Shown: positions 7,657 to 15,880 of the stretch, in pieces
How the letters are laid out: each line of letters begins with the position of its first letter
Numbering within the stretch: position 1 is the first letter of the stretch
Assembly: GCA_000163555.2 (NCBI GenBank)
Contig: ADAC02000001.1
Span: 682,001-746,000, forward strand
Source: an alpha proteobacterium HIMB114
GTDB lineage: Bacteria > Pseudomonadota > Alphaproteobacteria > Pelagibacterales > Pelagibacteraceae
Direction: 5' to 3'
Length of the DNA stretch: 64,000 nt
Made by a program: the position numbers and the translations under genes
Notes under the pieces: model-generated
Told to the model about the DNA's origin: nothing
The model's database searches: none
The model's input: only the letters and a program-made list of their open reading frames with translations

Positions 7657-10323
7657 CTAACTTCTTTTTGATAAAATTTTAGCTTGAGCAGCTGAAAGCC
7701 TAGCGATTGGTACTCTATAAGGTGAGCAAGAAACATAATTTAATCCTGCTTTCTGACAGAACATAATTGAATCTGGATCACCGCCGTGCTCACCACAAAT
7801 TCCTAATTTAATTTTTGATTTATTTTTCTTTGCATTCTTACAAGCAAGTTCTACCAATTGTCCCACTCCATTAACATCTATGCTTACAAATGGATCAATT
7901 TTAAAAATATTATTATCTACATAATCATCTAAGAACTTACCCGCATCATCTCTACTAATACCTAGAGTGGTTTGAGTTAAATCATTTGTTCCAAAACTAA
8001 AAAAATCCGCATGCTTCGATATATCATGAGCATTAAGCGCAGCTCTTGGTAACTCAATCATTGTTCCAACCATATAGTCTAGTTTTTGATTATATTTTTT
8101 TGATATCTCTTTTGCTTTACTATCTACAAGTTCTTTTAAAATTTCTAATTCTTGACCTGTAGCAACAAGTGGGATCATAATTTCTGGTAAAACTTTTATT
8201 TTTTCTTTCTTACACTGCAATACTGCTTCAAAAATTGCTTCACATTGCATCTCGTATATTTCTGGATAAGAAATGGCTAATCTACAACCTCGATGACCTA
8301 ACATTGGATTTTCTTCATGAAGATCAGAGATTCTATCTTTAATTTCTTTTTCTGAAATTCCCAAGGAAGATGCCACAGATGAAATTTCTTTTTCACTTTT
8401 TGGTAAAAACTCATGAAGAGGCGGATCTAATAATCTAATAGTAACGGGCAAACCTTTCATGATGGAGAAGATTTCATAAAAATCTTTCTTTTGAAAAGGT
8501 AATATTTTACCCAAAGCTTCGCTACGATCTTCTTTTGATTTTGATAAAATCATTTGTCTGACATATAAAATTCTTTCTTCATCAAAAAACATATGTTCTG
8601 TTCTGCATAAACCTATACCTTCTGCCCCAAACTCTCTTGCAACTTTTGTATCTAATGGAGTTTCAGCATTAGTTCTAACTTGCATTTTTCTAGTTTTATC
8701 AGCCCAAGACATGATTTTTGAAAAATCACCTGAAATATCTGGTTTAATGGTTTTGACTTCACCTGACATTACTTCTCCGCTTGATCCATCTATTGTGATG
8801 ATATCACCCTCTTTAAAGACTCGATTGCCAACTTTAAATTCTTTACTTTGATAATCAATTTGAATTGTTCCTGAACCAGATACACATGGCTTACCCATTC
8901 CTCTGGCTACAACTGCCGCGTGACTTGTCATACCACCGCGACAAGTTAAGATTCCTTCTGCTGCATTCATACCGTGAATATCCTCTGGTGATGTTTCTAA
9001 TCTAACAAGTATTGTTTTTTGATTTTGTGATTTCAAAGTTTCAGCATCATCTGCAGAAAAAGTAATTTTTCCAGATGCTGCTCCTGGAGAAGCTGGTAGT
9101 CCTTTTGCTATAATATCTTTCTCGGCTTTTGGATCTAGAGTTGGATGTAGCAAGGTATCTAACATTTTCGGATCAATTCTTAATAACGCCTCATCTTTTT
9201 TAATTAAGTTTTCTTTCACCATATCTACTGCTATTTTAATTGCAGCTTTTGCAGTTCTTTTTCCAGATCGTGTTTGAAGCATCCAGAGTTTTTTATTTTC
9301 AACTGTAAACTCAATATCTTGCATGTCTTTGTAGTGTTTCTCTAATTTTTTATAAATTTGAACCAATTGCCCATAAACTTTTGGCATTGTTTCTTCCATT
9401 GATAAGGCATCTGATTTTGCTTCTAATCTTGCTTTTTTAGTAATGTTTTGTGGTGTTCTTATTCCAGCAACTACATCCTCACCTTGAGCATTGATTAAAT
9501 ATTCACCATAAAAACTTTTTTCACCAGTTGATGGATTTCTTGTAAACGCAACTCCTGTTGCGCAATCATCTCCCATGTTTCCAAAAACCATTGATTGAAC
9601 ATTTACTGCTGTTCCCCACTCTTCTGGAATATTATTTAATTTTCTATAAGTCTTTGCTCTTTGGTTTCTCCATGATTGAAACACTGCCCCAACCGCTCCC
9701 CATAATTGTTGGTAAACATCTTGAGGAAAATCTTTTTTGATTTCTCTTTTAATAACATCTCTAAAATCTTTAATTAATTTTTTCCAATCTTCTGCATCCA
9801 AATCAGTATCTAGTGTTACACCTTTAGTTAATTTATAATTTTCAATTAAATCTTCAAAATTATGATGATCAACACCAAGCACAACATTGCTATACATTTG
9901 AATAAAACGTCTGTAGCTATCATATGCAAATGTTTCATTTTTAGTCTTAGCGGCCAAACCTAGAACTGTTTCATCATTTAAACCTAAGTTCAAAACCGTG
10001 TCCATCATACCAGGCATAGAGACTCTTGCTCCTGATCTTACAGATACTAAAAGTGGATTCTTTTTATCTCCAAATTTTTTACCAATTTTCTTTTCTACAT
10101 CTTTGATCGCAGACTTTACTTGCTTGTCTAAGCCGACTGGATTTTTTCTGTTTCTTTTATAAAATTCATTACATGCTTCAGTTGAAATCGTAAAACCTGG
10201 TGGCACAGGAAGGCCTATTTTTATCATTTCAGAAAGATTTGCACCCTTTCCGCCTAATAGATTTTTTAAACCAGTTTTGTCTTTTTTTGGTGTTTTGCTA
10301 AAATTATAAACCCAAGTTGCCAT
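7657..10323 (-). CDS. ppdK: Pyruvate, phosphate dikinase
   Basis: This 888-residue protein interconverts pyruvate/ATP/Pi with PEP/AMP/PPi. An N-terminal ATP-grasp domain (GGKGANLSEM) precedes the swivelling phosphohistidine domain with GGMTSHAAVVARGMGKPCV, and a C-terminal PEP/pyruvate-binding barrel contains GTNDLTQTTLG and GICGEHGG. All key motifs are present and length is typical. In carbon-limited plankton it can serve gluconeogenesis. glyS lies 2 bp upstream on the same strand, so it may be the last gene of an S49 peptidase-glyQ-glyS-ppdK transcript. Confidence 0.97.
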   Translation of the reverse strand: MATWVYNFSKTPKKDKTGLKNLLGGKGANLSEMIKIGLPVPPGFTISTEACNEFYKRNRKNPVGLDKQVKSAIKDVEKKIGKKFGDKKNPLLVSVRSGARVSMPGMMDTVLNLGLNDETVLGLAAKTKNETFAYDSYRRFIQMYSNVVLGVDHHNFEDLIENYKLTKGVTLDTDLDAEDWKKLIKDFRDVIKREIKKDFPQDVYQQLWGAVGAVFQSWRNQRAKTYRKLNNIPEEWGTAVNVQSMVFGNMGDDCATGVAFTRNPSTGEKSFYGEYLINAQGEDVVAGIRTPQNITKKARLEAKSDALSMEETMPKVYGQLVQIYKKLEKHYKDMQDIEFTVENKKLWMLQTRSGKRTAKAAIKIAVDMVKENLIKKDEALLRIDPKMLDTLLHPTLDPKAEKDIIAKGLPASPGAASGKITFSADDAETLKSQNQKTILVRLETSPEDIHGMNAAEGILTCRGGMTSHAAVVARGMGKPCVSGSGTIQIDYQSKEFKVGNRVFKEGDIITIDGSSGEVMSGEVKTIKPDISGDFSKIMSWADKTRKMQVRTNAETPLDTKVAREFGAEGIGLCRTEHMFFDEERILYVRQMILSKSKEDRSEALGKILPFQKKDFYEIFSIMKGLPVTIRLLDPPLHEFLPKSEKEISSVASSLGISEKEIKDRISDLHEENPMLGHRGCRLAISYPEIYEMQCEAIFEAVLQCKKEKIKVLPEIMIPLVATGQELEILKELVDSKAKEISKKYNQKLDYMVGTMIELPRAALNAHDISKHADFFSFGTNDLTQTTLGISRDDAGKFLDDYVDNNIFKIDPFVSIDVNGVGQLVELACKNAKKNKSKIKLGICGEHGGDPDSIMFCQKAGLNYVSCSPYRVPIARLSAAQAKILSKRS

Positions 10324-10325
10324 TT

Positions 10326-12389
10326 TTAAGATCCATCTAATTTTGAAAAATCAGTAAATTTTTCAAAGGTTTTACATAAGAGAGTTAATAATTCTAGCCT
10401 ATTTTTTCTTACCTGTTGATTATCATCGTTGACCTTTACATTATCAAAGAAATTATCCGTCATAGGTTTTAACTCTGACAATAAAGTTATAGTTTTTTCA
10501 TTATCTCTTAGTCGACTGGGAGTTGTAAAATAATCTCTAGCTTCGTTTAATTTAATAAGTATTTCATCTTCAGAAGGGTGTTGAAATAAAACATTATCCG
10601 GATTTCCAAAAAACTCTTCTTCTTGATTTGATTGATCTAAAATGTTTTTTGATCTTTTGTAAATTGAAATAGCATCCTGGCCTTGGGATTTTTTTAAACA
10701 TTTTGAAAGTTCATTTATATTTTTCATAATTAAATAAAAATCATCTGACCTGTTGTTTCCTAAAATTGAATTGGTAACATCTAATCTTGCACCTTTATCC
10801 TTTAAATTAATTTTAAATCTTTCAATAAAAAATTGAAAAAGATCCTCTATAACTTTTTCATTTGATAATTGGTAATTTTGAGAAAGGTAAAGATTCTTTG
10901 AATTATTTAATATCTCTTTTAAAGACAAACTAATTTTATTTTCAGTTATTAATCTTAAAACACCAAAACAAGCTCTCCTTAGAGCAAAAGGATCTTTTGA
11001 ACTTGTTGGTTTTTCATCAATTCCAAAAAAACCAATTAAAGTGTCAATCTTATCAGCAACTGCAACTGCAATTGAAATTTTTTCTTTTGGGACTTTTCCA
11101 CTTGGGCCAAGAGGTAAATAGTGATTTTGAATAGCATTACTAATTTCTTGGCTAAAACCTTGCTCTAATGCAAAGTATCTTCCAATAGTACCTTGCAACT
11201 CTGGATACTCCCCTACTAAATCAGAAACCAAGTCTGCTTTACAAATTGAACCAGCAATTTCTGTATCTTCTTTATTTGCTCCAATGGTATCGGCAATCAC
11301 AGAACTCAACTGACGAATTCTTTGAGTCTTGTCATAAAGCGTGCCCAGCTTTTGATAAAATACTATTGAATTTAATTTAGTAACTTGTTTAACTAAATTT
11401 TGCCTTTTATTTTTATCCCAAAAAAATTTAGCATCTGATAATCTTGCATCAATTACTTTTTCGTTTCCTTTAGTAATTAAATTTTTATTATCAAAATTAT
11501 TTGCAACAAATAGAAATGAATTTATCATTTTATTTTCCTGCTCTGACTTCATGGGAAAATACCTTTGATGATTTACCATTGTTAAGTTCAATAATTCATC
11601 TGGTAATACTAAATACTCTGAGTCAAACTTACCCTTTAAAATTACTGGGGTTTCTACTAAATTTGTAACTTCATCAACTAAAGCATTATTAATTTCAAAA
11701 GAGCATTTATTTTTTTTTAATAGTTTCTCTAGCTCAATATTTATTTTTGACTCTCTTTTTATATGATTAATTTCAATTTTATTTTTTTCTAAGTTTTTTT
11801 TATAATCTTTAAAATTTTTAATTTTAACTTCTTTATCTTCAAAAGGCCCGTTCACATAAGTAGAGTTTGATGAATTAATATGAAAAAAACTAAAATCTAA
11901 AACTTTATTATCAAGTAAACACAGTATAGACTTTAAAGGCCTTCCCCAAAAACAATCATGATCAGACCATCTCATCGACTTTTTCCAATTAATAGTTTGA
12001 AGAATTGAAGGTAATTTTTTCCTTAAAATATCAGAAGTCAGTAAAGTTTTAGCTGGTAATTTTACAAAATAAAATTCTCCTTTATCTGTACTTTTTTGAA
12101 TTAAATCCTCTTTTAGAGCATTTTTAGATTTCAAAAATCCCTCAAGCGCTTGATCGTTGCATCCAACCTTGGGTCCTTTCACCTCCTGAGATTCTATTTT
12201 TTGATTTAAAGTAATATTTTCAATTAAAACTATTAATCGTTTAGGAGTAGAAAAAACATCAAGTCCTTTGAACTTAATATTATTTTCATTTAATTCCTTG
12301 AATATTAATTCGTGAATTTGTTTTCTAGCATGAATCTGTAAGCCGTGTGGAATTTCTTCAGAGTAAAGTTCTAGAAAAAAATCTGACAT
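10326..12389 (-). CDS. glyS: Glycyl-tRNA synthetase beta subunit
   Basis: The N-terminus FFLELYSEEIPHGLQIHARKQ and internal NHQRYFPMK, KADLVSDLVGEYPELQGTIGRYFALEQG and ADKIDTLIGFF motifs are those of bacterial GlyS, which with GlyQ forms the alpha2beta2 glycyl-tRNA synthetase. Length 687 residues is usual. It overlaps the glyQ stop by one base, indicating translational coupling and balanced subunit output. Confidence 0.97.
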   Translation of the reverse strand: MSDFFLELYSEEIPHGLQIHARKQIHELIFKELNENNIKFKGLDVFSTPKRLIVLIENITLNQKIESQEVKGPKVGCNDQALEGFLKSKNALKEDLIQKSTDKGEFYFVKLPAKTLLTSDILRKKLPSILQTINWKKSMRWSDHDCFWGRPLKSILCLLDNKVLDFSFFHINSSNSTYVNGPFEDKEVKIKNFKDYKKNLEKNKIEINHIKRESKINIELEKLLKKNKCSFEINNALVDEVTNLVETPVILKGKFDSEYLVLPDELLNLTMVNHQRYFPMKSEQENKMINSFLFVANNFDNKNLITKGNEKVIDARLSDAKFFWDKNKRQNLVKQVTKLNSIVFYQKLGTLYDKTQRIRQLSSVIADTIGANKEDTEIAGSICKADLVSDLVGEYPELQGTIGRYFALEQGFSQEISNAIQNHYLPLGPSGKVPKEKISIAVAVADKIDTLIGFFGIDEKPTSSKDPFALRRACFGVLRLITENKISLSLKEILNNSKNLYLSQNYQLSNEKVIEDLFQFFIERFKINLKDKGARLDVTNSILGNNRSDDFYLIMKNINELSKCLKKSQGQDAISIYKRSKNILDQSNQEEEFFGNPDNVLFQHPSEDEILIKLNEARDYFTTPSRLRDNEKTITLLSELKPMTDNFFDNVKVNDDNQQVRKNRLELLTLLCKTFEKFTDFSKLDGS

Positions 12390-13324
12390 TATTGTTTTTC
12401 AATCCAGAGTTCTCCACATGCTTTTGCTAAAGCTCTAATTCTTGTAATATAGTTAGCTCTTTCAGCAACACTAATCACTCCTCTTGCATCTAACAAATTA
12501 AATAAGTGACTAGCTTTTAAACACTGGTCGTAAGCTGGTAAACAAAGCTTTTTTTCTGCTAAATCTTTTGACTCTTTTTCAACTTTATTAAACTGGTCAA
12601 ATAAACTTTCTGTATTTGCATGTTCAAAATTATATGCTGAAAATTCTTTTTCAGCTTGTAAAAATACATCTCCGTATTTGACACCTTCATGATTCCAATC
12701 AAGATCATAAACATTATTTTTATTTTGAATAAACATACAAATTCTCTCTAAACCGTAAGTAATTTCTGATGACACAGGCTTGCACTCAAATCCTGCCATT
12801 TGCTGGAAATAAGTAAATTGAGTAATTTCCATTCCATCACACCACACTTCCCAACCTAGTCCTGATGCGCCTAATGTAGGACTCTCCCAATCATCTTCAA
12901 CAAAACGAATATCATGATCTTTATAAATAATTCCAAGAGCCGTTAGGCTTTTTAAATATAATTTTTGAATATCTTCTGGCGAAGGCTTTATGATTACTTG
13001 AAATTGGTAGTAATGCTGAAGACGATTTGGATTTTCTCCATAACGTCCATCTGTTGGCCTTCTTGATGGTTGAACATACGCTGCTTTCCAATGTTGTGGT
13101 CCAAGTGATCTTAATGTAGTTGCTGGATGAAATGTACCGGCGCCTACTTCAATATCATATGGTTGTAAAATTACACATCCTTGATCTGACCAAAATTTTT
13201 GCAGTTTAAAAATAATTTCTTGAAAAGTAAGATAAGGAACTTTTTTTTTTAATTTTTTAACTTTAGGTTGTTTTTTAATTTTCGTTTTAACTTTTTTTTT
13301 TACTAAGTTTTTCTTTTTGGTCAT
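12389..13324 (-). CDS. glyQ: Glycyl-tRNA synthetase alpha subunit
   Basis: The catalytic alpha subunit is recognised by [39 protein letters not shown] (split motif; read at residues 31-70) and [26 protein letters not shown]. About 30 residues before this are an unusual lysine-rich tail ([18 protein letters not shown] and onward). No other Met lies between it and the core, and the ATG overlaps the upstream peptidase stop (ATGA), so the tail is probably translated. It could bind RNA non-specifically, which is speculation. Confidence 0.96.
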   Translation of the reverse strand: MTKKKNLVKKKVKTKIKKQPKVKKLKKKVPYLTFQEIIFKLQKFWSDQGCVILQPYDIEVGAGTFHPATTLRSLGPQHWKAAYVQPSRRPTDGRYGENPNRLQHYYQFQVIIKPSPEDIQKLYLKSLTALGIIYKDHDIRFVEDDWESPTLGASGLGWEVWCDGMEITQFTYFQQMAGFECKPVSSEITYGLERICMFIQNKNNVYDLDWNHEGVKYGDVFLQAEKEFSAYNFEHANTESLFDQFNKVEKESKDLAEKKLCLPAYDQCLKASHLFNLLDARGVISVAERANYITRIRALAKACGELWIEKQ

Positions 13325-14127
13325 AGTCCAAATTTATTCCATAATGATCTTGTTTCAATTTCGTCTGCGACATTTGAAAATTGATTTGATATTTGGCTTG
13401 ATAATTTTCTTTTTAACCAGCTTTCAGGTTTATCAAATTTCTTAATTACAACTTTTTTTCCAAATTTTTCTTGAATAACATCTTCCATGTTACCAAGGCC
13501 ATCAACTAATCCTAATTCTTTAGATTGAATACCGGACCAAAATTCACCAGTGAATAATTGATCATCTTTATCAGATGAAATTTTATCTTTTCTACTATTT
13601 TTTACCAAGCTAATGAATTGATCGTGCAAATCTAATTGTATTTTTTTTAATCTTTCTATGTCCTCTGGCTTTTCATCCATAAAAGGATCTAGAGTACTTT
13701 TATTTTTACCTGCAGTATGAACTCTTCTTTCAATACCAATTTTTTTAATAAGTTCTTTTAATCCAAATGATGAATATATAACTCCAATAGAGCCTACAAT
13801 CGAACTGGGGTTCGCATAAATTTCATCACCCGCACAAGCTAGCATATATCCTCCAGATGCAGCCACATCTTCAGCAAACGTTATAACCTTTACTTTTTTT
13901 TCTTCAGCCAATCTTCTGATTAACGAATAAATCAAATGAGATTGTACTGGCGACCCACCTGGTGAATTAATTGAGATTGCTACAGCAGATAGTTTTTTTT
14001 GATTAAATGCTTTTTTAATAATTTTCTCATGACTACTTAGACTCATGCCTTGCTGAAATCGTCCAACATTTCCGATAACTCCGCTTAATCTAATGTGTGC
14101 AACTTGTGGTTTTTTCGAAAAAATCAT
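13321..14127 (-). CDS. S49 family serine peptidase (SppA/SohB-like)
   Basis: The Ser-Lys dyad peptidase motifs are visible: SINSPGGSP at about 53-60, [13 protein letters not shown] with nucleophile Ser 91, SIVGSIGV, and [11 protein letters not shown] with the likely general-base Lys 143. Family members degrade signal peptides or membrane-associated peptides. At 268 residues it is a single-domain form and, unlike most SppA, shows no N-terminal membrane segment, so its location is uncertain. It overlaps glyQ by 4 bp and appears to be the first gene of that operon. Confidence 0.9.
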   Translation of the reverse strand: MIFSKKPQVAHIRLSGVIGNVGRFQQGMSLSSHEKIIKKAFNQKKLSAVAISINSPGGSPVQSHLIYSLIRRLAEEKKVKVITFAEDVAASGGYMLACAGDEIYANPSSIVGSIGVIYSSFGLKELIKKIGIERRVHTAGKNKSTLDPFMDEKPEDIERLKKIQLDLHDQFISLVKNSRKDKISSDKDDQLFTGEFWSGIQSKELGLVDGLGNMEDVIQEKFGKKVVIKKFDKPESWLKRKLSSQISNQFSNVADEIETRSLWNKFGL

Positions 14128-14233
14128 AACTATAAAAAATACTTATATTTATTGGTAATTTAATTAAAAGTGCTTATTACAACTGCGTCATTTCATTGTT
14201 AACAAATCATCATTAAATAAGCTAATAACACAT

Positions 14234-15247
14234 ATGCTTTTAAACGTATTACCATTTAAAAAGATAAAAACTAACCCTTTTGAGGAAATTAAATCGGCAT
14301 ACCAAGAACAACTGAAAAAGGTCGATGATCATATCAAGTTAAAACTGTCGAGCCATGTTGAACTAGTTGGGGAGATGGCAACTCATCTTATGAGCACAGG
14401 TGGCAAAAGACTAAGGCCACTTTTAACAATATGCTCTTCTGAAATATTTAACTACAAAGGTAATAGACATATTAATTTGGCAGCTTGTGTAGAACTAATT
14501 CATAATGCCACTTTATTGCATGATGATGTAATTGATAAAAGTGAGTCTAGAAGAGGCTTTAAAACAACTAATGCAATTTGGGGAAACAAAAGTTCAATTT
14601 TAGCAGGTGATTACTTGCTTAGCCGATGTTTTGAAATGATGGTAGATGATGGATCGCAAGAAGTTCTAAAAATCTTGTCATCAGTGTCGTCTGAAATCGC
14701 GCAAGGTGAAATTATGCAATTACAATTTGAAAAACAAGTTGATATGGTTGAGAAAAATTACCTAGATATTATTTCTGCAAAAACTGCATCTTTATTTGGT
14801 GCTTCAATGAGAGTTGGAGGTTGTATCAATGATAGATCGAACAAAGAAAAAGAAGCGCTAGAATCTTATGGAAGAAATCTAGGAATTTGTTTTCAAATTA
14901 CAGATGACATTCTAGATTATTCATCAAAAGAGCAGGTGTTTGGGAAAAAAATTGGAAATGATTTTTTAGAAGGAAAAATAACATTACCAATCATTTTACT
15001 ATTTCAAAAATCAACTCCTAAAGAAAGAGAAATGCTACAAAAGTATTTTTCGCAAAGTGTAAGATCTGAAAATGATTTTGAGCAAACATTAAAATTAATA
15101 AATAAATATCAAATTATTGAAACTTGTAAAAAAAGAGCTGATTACTTTTCAAATGTAGCTTCTGACTCACTATCAGTATTTGAAAAAAACTTTGTTGTAG
15201 AAAAACTACAAGAATTATCTTTCTATATTGTAAATAGACTTAATTAA
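14234..15247 (+). CDS. ispB: Long-chain polyprenyl diphosphate synthase
   Basis: The two aspartate-rich motifs of trans-prenyltransferases are present: LLHDDVID (first) and ITDDILDY (second), with GGKRLRPLL near the N-terminus. Length 337 and the shorter-chain-blocking small residues before the first motif fit an octaprenyl- or decaprenyl-diphosphate synthase supplying the ubiquinone side chain. Product length cannot be read from sequence. It is convergent with tspO and overlaps it by 8 bp. Confidence 0.9.
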   Translation: MLLNVLPFKKIKTNPFEEIKSAYQEQLKKVDDHIKLKLSSHVELVGEMATHLMSTGGKRLRPLLTICSSEIFNYKGNRHINLAACVELIHNATLLHDDVIDKSESRRGFKTTNAIWGNKSSILAGDYLLSRCFEMMVDDGSQEVLKILSSVSSEIAQGEIMQLQFEKQVDMVEKNYLDIISAKTASLFGASMRVGGCINDRSNKEKEALESYGRNLGICFQITDDILDYSSKEQVFGKKIGNDFLEGKITLPIILLFQKSTPKEREMLQKYFSQSVRSENDFEQTLKLINKYQIIETCKKRADYFSNVASDSLSVFEKNFVVEKLQELSFYIVNRLN

Positions 15248-15719
15248 TTAAATATAATCCAAAATTTAAAACTGAAGCAAAGATTACCCAAAGTAAATAA
15301 GGTACCATAAGTATAAAAGATATTCTTGATCTCGGAAAATATAAAACCATTAAAACACTAATCGCTATAATTAAAAATATAATATTTATAAAAGCAGCAA
15401 AAATTAAGTGATAATAAAAAAATATAAAACTCCATGTTAAATTAATTACTAAATGATAAAAATAAATTTTAATAATTTTTTTTGAAAAACTTGGTTCGCT
15501 CACTTTAGTTTTTTCATAAACAATCCAAATCGCAATACTCATAAACGCATAAAGTGTTGTCCAAACAGGAGCAAAAACCCAATCAGGTGGAGAAATTGGT
15601 AAACGATTTAATGATTGGTACCAAGGATCAATATTTATTCTTGTAACATAACCTGCAATTGATGATGAAAAAAAAGTGACTAATAATATTAAGATTAAGC
15701 TCTTATACTTTTTAATCAT
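15240..15719 (-). CDS. tspO: TspO/MBR family membrane protein
   Basis: Five hydrophobic segments and the signature PPDWVFAPVWTTLYAFMSIAIW plus NLTWSFIFFYYH place this in the TspO/peripheral benzodiazepine receptor family (159 residues, normal length). Family proteins bind porphyrins and in Rhodobacter modulate pigment gene expression in response to oxygen. Its ATG overlaps the stop of a 53-codon ORF that in turn overlaps gcvP, so it is probably expressed from the glycine-riboswitch operon. Confidence 0.93.
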   Translation of the reverse strand: MIKKYKSLILILLVTFFSSSIAGYVTRINIDPWYQSLNRLPISPPDWVFAPVWTTLYAFMSIAIWIVYEKTKVSEPSFSKKIIKIYFYHLVINLTWSFIFFYYHLIFAAFINIIFLIIAISVLMVLYFPRSRISFILMVPYLLWVIFASVLNFGLYLIN

Positions 15720-15880
15720 TAAAAACTAAAATGCCTGGAATAATATAGAGCTAATAGACCTAAAATATGACCGTAGTAAGTTAAGTTAACAAAAACTCTA
15801 AAAATAAATTTATGATCATCTTTCATTTTTAGATAATCACAGATTACATTACCTGGATTATATAGTACTTCAAATTTCAC
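15719..15880 (-). CDS. Small conserved-looking ORF between gcvP and tspO (unknown function)
   Basis: A 53-codon frame starts with GTG at 15880, overlapping the gcvP stop (TAGTG), and ends with TAA overlapping the tspO start (TAATG). The translation begins VKFEVLYNPGNVICDYL, then KMKDDHKFIFRVFVN, and has a hydrophobic stretch LTYYGHILGLLALYYSRHF near the C-terminus that could be one membrane segment. I do not recognise a family. Stop/start overlaps at both ends are strong support for real translation despite its small size. Confidence 0.72.
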   Translation of the reverse strand: MKFEVLYNPGNVICDYLKMKDDHKFIFRVFVNLTYYGHILGLLALYYSRHFSF

